Shown here: positions 5,746 through 6,890 of the stretch, piece after piece
Numbering within the stretch: position 1 is the first letter of the stretch
Layout of the letters: each line of letters opens with the position of its first letter
Origin: Chlorobiales bacterium
GTDB taxonomy: Bacteria > Bacteroidota > Chlorobiia > Chlorobiales > Chlorobiaceae
NCBI GenBank assembly: GCA_022360355.1
Contig: JAKSCY010000784.1
Coordinates: forward strand, 1 to 6,890
Direction of reading: 5' to 3'
DNA: 6,890 nucleotides
The notes under the pieces: model-generated
What the model was told of the DNA's origin: nothing
Databases searched by the model: none
What the model saw: the letters and a program-made list of their open reading frames with translations, nothing else
Made by a program: the position numbers and the translations under genes

Positions 5746-6890
5746 ATGCTTTTCTATCAGCTCATAATTCTCTTTTGCCTTCTTGCCTTCCTGGCTATTT
5801 TGCTCTGGAACATGAGGGAGCTTCCATCTCTTCCGAAACACAAGCCGGAAGGCAATTCTCCTCTTGTTTCCGTGCTTGTTCCCGCCCGCAATGAAGAGCA
5901 CAACATTGAGCGGTGTATTACTTCTCTTCTGCACCAGAATTATGATAATTATGAGCTGATCGTACTGAATGACGGTTCGAGTGACCGTACCGGGGAGATT
6001 CTGGAGAGATTGGCGCGTTCGGACAGCCGTTCATTGCTCCGGGTCATTCAGGGGAAACCTCTTCCATCGGGCTGGCACGGTAAAGCCTGGGCGTGTGATC
6101 AGTTGGGAAAGGCGTCAGGGGGAGATTTCCTGCTTTTTACCGATGCAGACACCTTTCATTTCCCGGACAGCGTTGCCCGATCCGTCGCAGCCATGCAGGA
6201 GAGCGGGGCTGATTTGCTGTCCATGACACCACGTCAGGAAATGAACTCATTCTGGGAAAAGCTGATAGTGCCGTTGATCTATTTTATCCTTCTTTGCTAT
6301 CTTCCCCTGAAGCTTGTTCATGCCACGCCGACTCCTTCGCTCTGTTTTGCAAACGGCCAGTTTATGATGTTCAGACGCAGGATGTACATGGGTATCGCTG
6401 GTCATGGAGCAGTGAGCAGCGATCTTGTCGAAGATGTCTGGCTCTGCAGGGCGGTAAAGAAAAATGGCGGGAAGGTGCTGAGCTATAACGGGATGGAAAC
6501 CGTGAGCTGCAGGATGTACCGGAATTTTTCCGAGGTATGGGAAGGATTTTCCAAAAACCTTTTTGCAGGATTGAGTTACCATTCTTCAGGTTTGCTTCTG
6601 CTTATGCTCATCACGGTTCTTGTCTATATAGCTCCTTACGGTTTTGTTGTTGTCTCCGCTGCAAACGCTGATTTTTCTCCTGTATACTTCTGGCTGCCTT
6701 TGCTGCAGATTTTCATTGCCCTCGTGTGCAGGCTGTTGATAGCCGGCCGTTTTCGCCAGCCCCTGACCGGAGCACTGCTGCATGTATTTTCACAGGTAGT
6801 ACTCCTCGGCATTGCTGCAAACTCGTTTTACCTTGTCAAGTTCGGCGAAGGTGCGCTGTGGAAAGGCAGGAGGTACAACTTTTCGGGAAA
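5746..6890 (+). CDS. cruC: Membrane family 2 glycosyltransferase, probable carotenoid glucosyltransferase CruC (3' end cut by window)
   Basis: 381 complete codons are visible with no stop before the window edge. An N-terminal membrane anchor (about residues 3-20) precedes a GT2 catalytic domain: VSVLVPARNEE (41-51), the nucleotide-sugar motif NDGSSD (75-80), GWHGKAWAC (109-117), the metal-binding TDAD (132-135) and VED (228-230) carrying the likely catalytic acid. RNFSEVWEGFSKNL (259-272) follows. Further hydrophobic segments lie at about 172-190, 282-303, 313-332 and 341-362. The protein reaches a GxLWKGRRY motif (369-377) typical of the C-terminus of carotenoid/lipid GT2 enzymes such as CruC, CruG and CrtQ, so it is nearly complete. 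CruC adds glucose to hydroxychlorobactene in green sulfur bacteria. That assignment rests on architecture plus the nearby bchK; another lipid or hopanoid glycosyltransferase is possible. ATG 5746 is the only ATG start, the frame being closed by TAA at 5716; an in-frame TTG at 5731 is the alternative. No ribosome-binding site is evident. Confidence 0.7.
   Translation, partial: MLFYQLIILFCLLAFLAILLWNMRELPSLPKHKPEGNSPLVSVLVPARNEEHNIERCITSLLHQNYDNYELIVLNDGSSDRTGEILERLARSDSRSLLRVIQGKPLPSGWHGKAWACDQLGKASGGDFLLFTDADTFHFPDSVARSVAAMQESGADLLSMTPRQEMNSFWEKLIVPLIYFILLCYLPLKLVHATPTPSLCFANGQFMMFRRRMYMGIAGHGAVSSDLVEDVWLCRAVKKNGGKVLSYNGMETVSCRMYRNFSEVWEGFSKNLFAGLSYHSSGLLLLMLITVLVYIAPYGFVVVSAANADFSPVYFWLPLLQIFIALVCRLLIAGRFRQPLTGALLHVFSQVVLLGIAANSFYLVKFGEGALWKGRRYNFSG

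Noticed and set aside
5969..6226. Alternative plus-frame open frame inside the glycosyltransferase
   Set aside because: The overlapping frame from 5746 carries ordered GT2 motifs throughout; this one is out of frame and motif-free.

Overview
The window reads as a piece of a green sulfur bacterium (Chlorobi, Chlorobium/Prosthecochloris-like) chromosome with mid GC content. This rests on three genes: a bacteriochlorophyll synthase of the UbiA family, most likely the bacteriochlorophyll c synthase BchK; a polytopic family 2 glycosyltransferase that looks like the carotenoid glucosyltransferase CruC; and a NifU-type scaffold that ends after its [2Fe-2S] domain. From memory, bchK and cruC lie a few genes apart in Chlorobaculum tepidum (CT1992 and CT1987), which fits the spacing here. 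That was not checked by a search. Every recognisable gene is on the + strand.

Layout. 2-241 is the 3' end of a NifU-like gene, closed by a strong intrinsic terminator (272-311). A plausible promoter (314-341) leads into miaB (367-1677), the tRNA methylthiotransferase; a weaker terminator overlaps its last codons (1653-1695). Then comes a compact cluster with 30-nt gaps: bchK (1784-2788), a membrane-bound isoprenoid-alcohol kinase of the phytol/dolichol kinase family (2819-3532), and an LpxH-like metallophosphoesterase (3563-4294). A palindromic element (4293-4425) separates this cluster from hisG (4463-5347, long form). A 398-bp gene-free region (5348-5745) holds one clear palindromic element and a second, diverged one. 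The glycosyltransferase (5746 to the window edge) follows and lacks only its last few residues.

How the genes fit together. BchK would attach a prenyl tail, farnesyl in BChl c, to a chlorophyllide. The kinase immediately downstream would phosphorylate free prenyl alcohol, so the pair suggests a salvage route feeding tail diphosphate to the synthase. The glycosyltransferase would decorate the chlorosome carotenoid. The region is therefore a loose chlorosome-pigment neighbourhood with housekeeping genes (miaB, lpxH-like, hisG) between.

There is no transposase, CRISPR array, tRNA or rRNA. The most unusual items are the prenyl-kinase/BchK pairing and the two families of palindromic elements that each begin right at a stop codon. 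The elements before the glycosyltransferase can also form mutually exclusive pairings.
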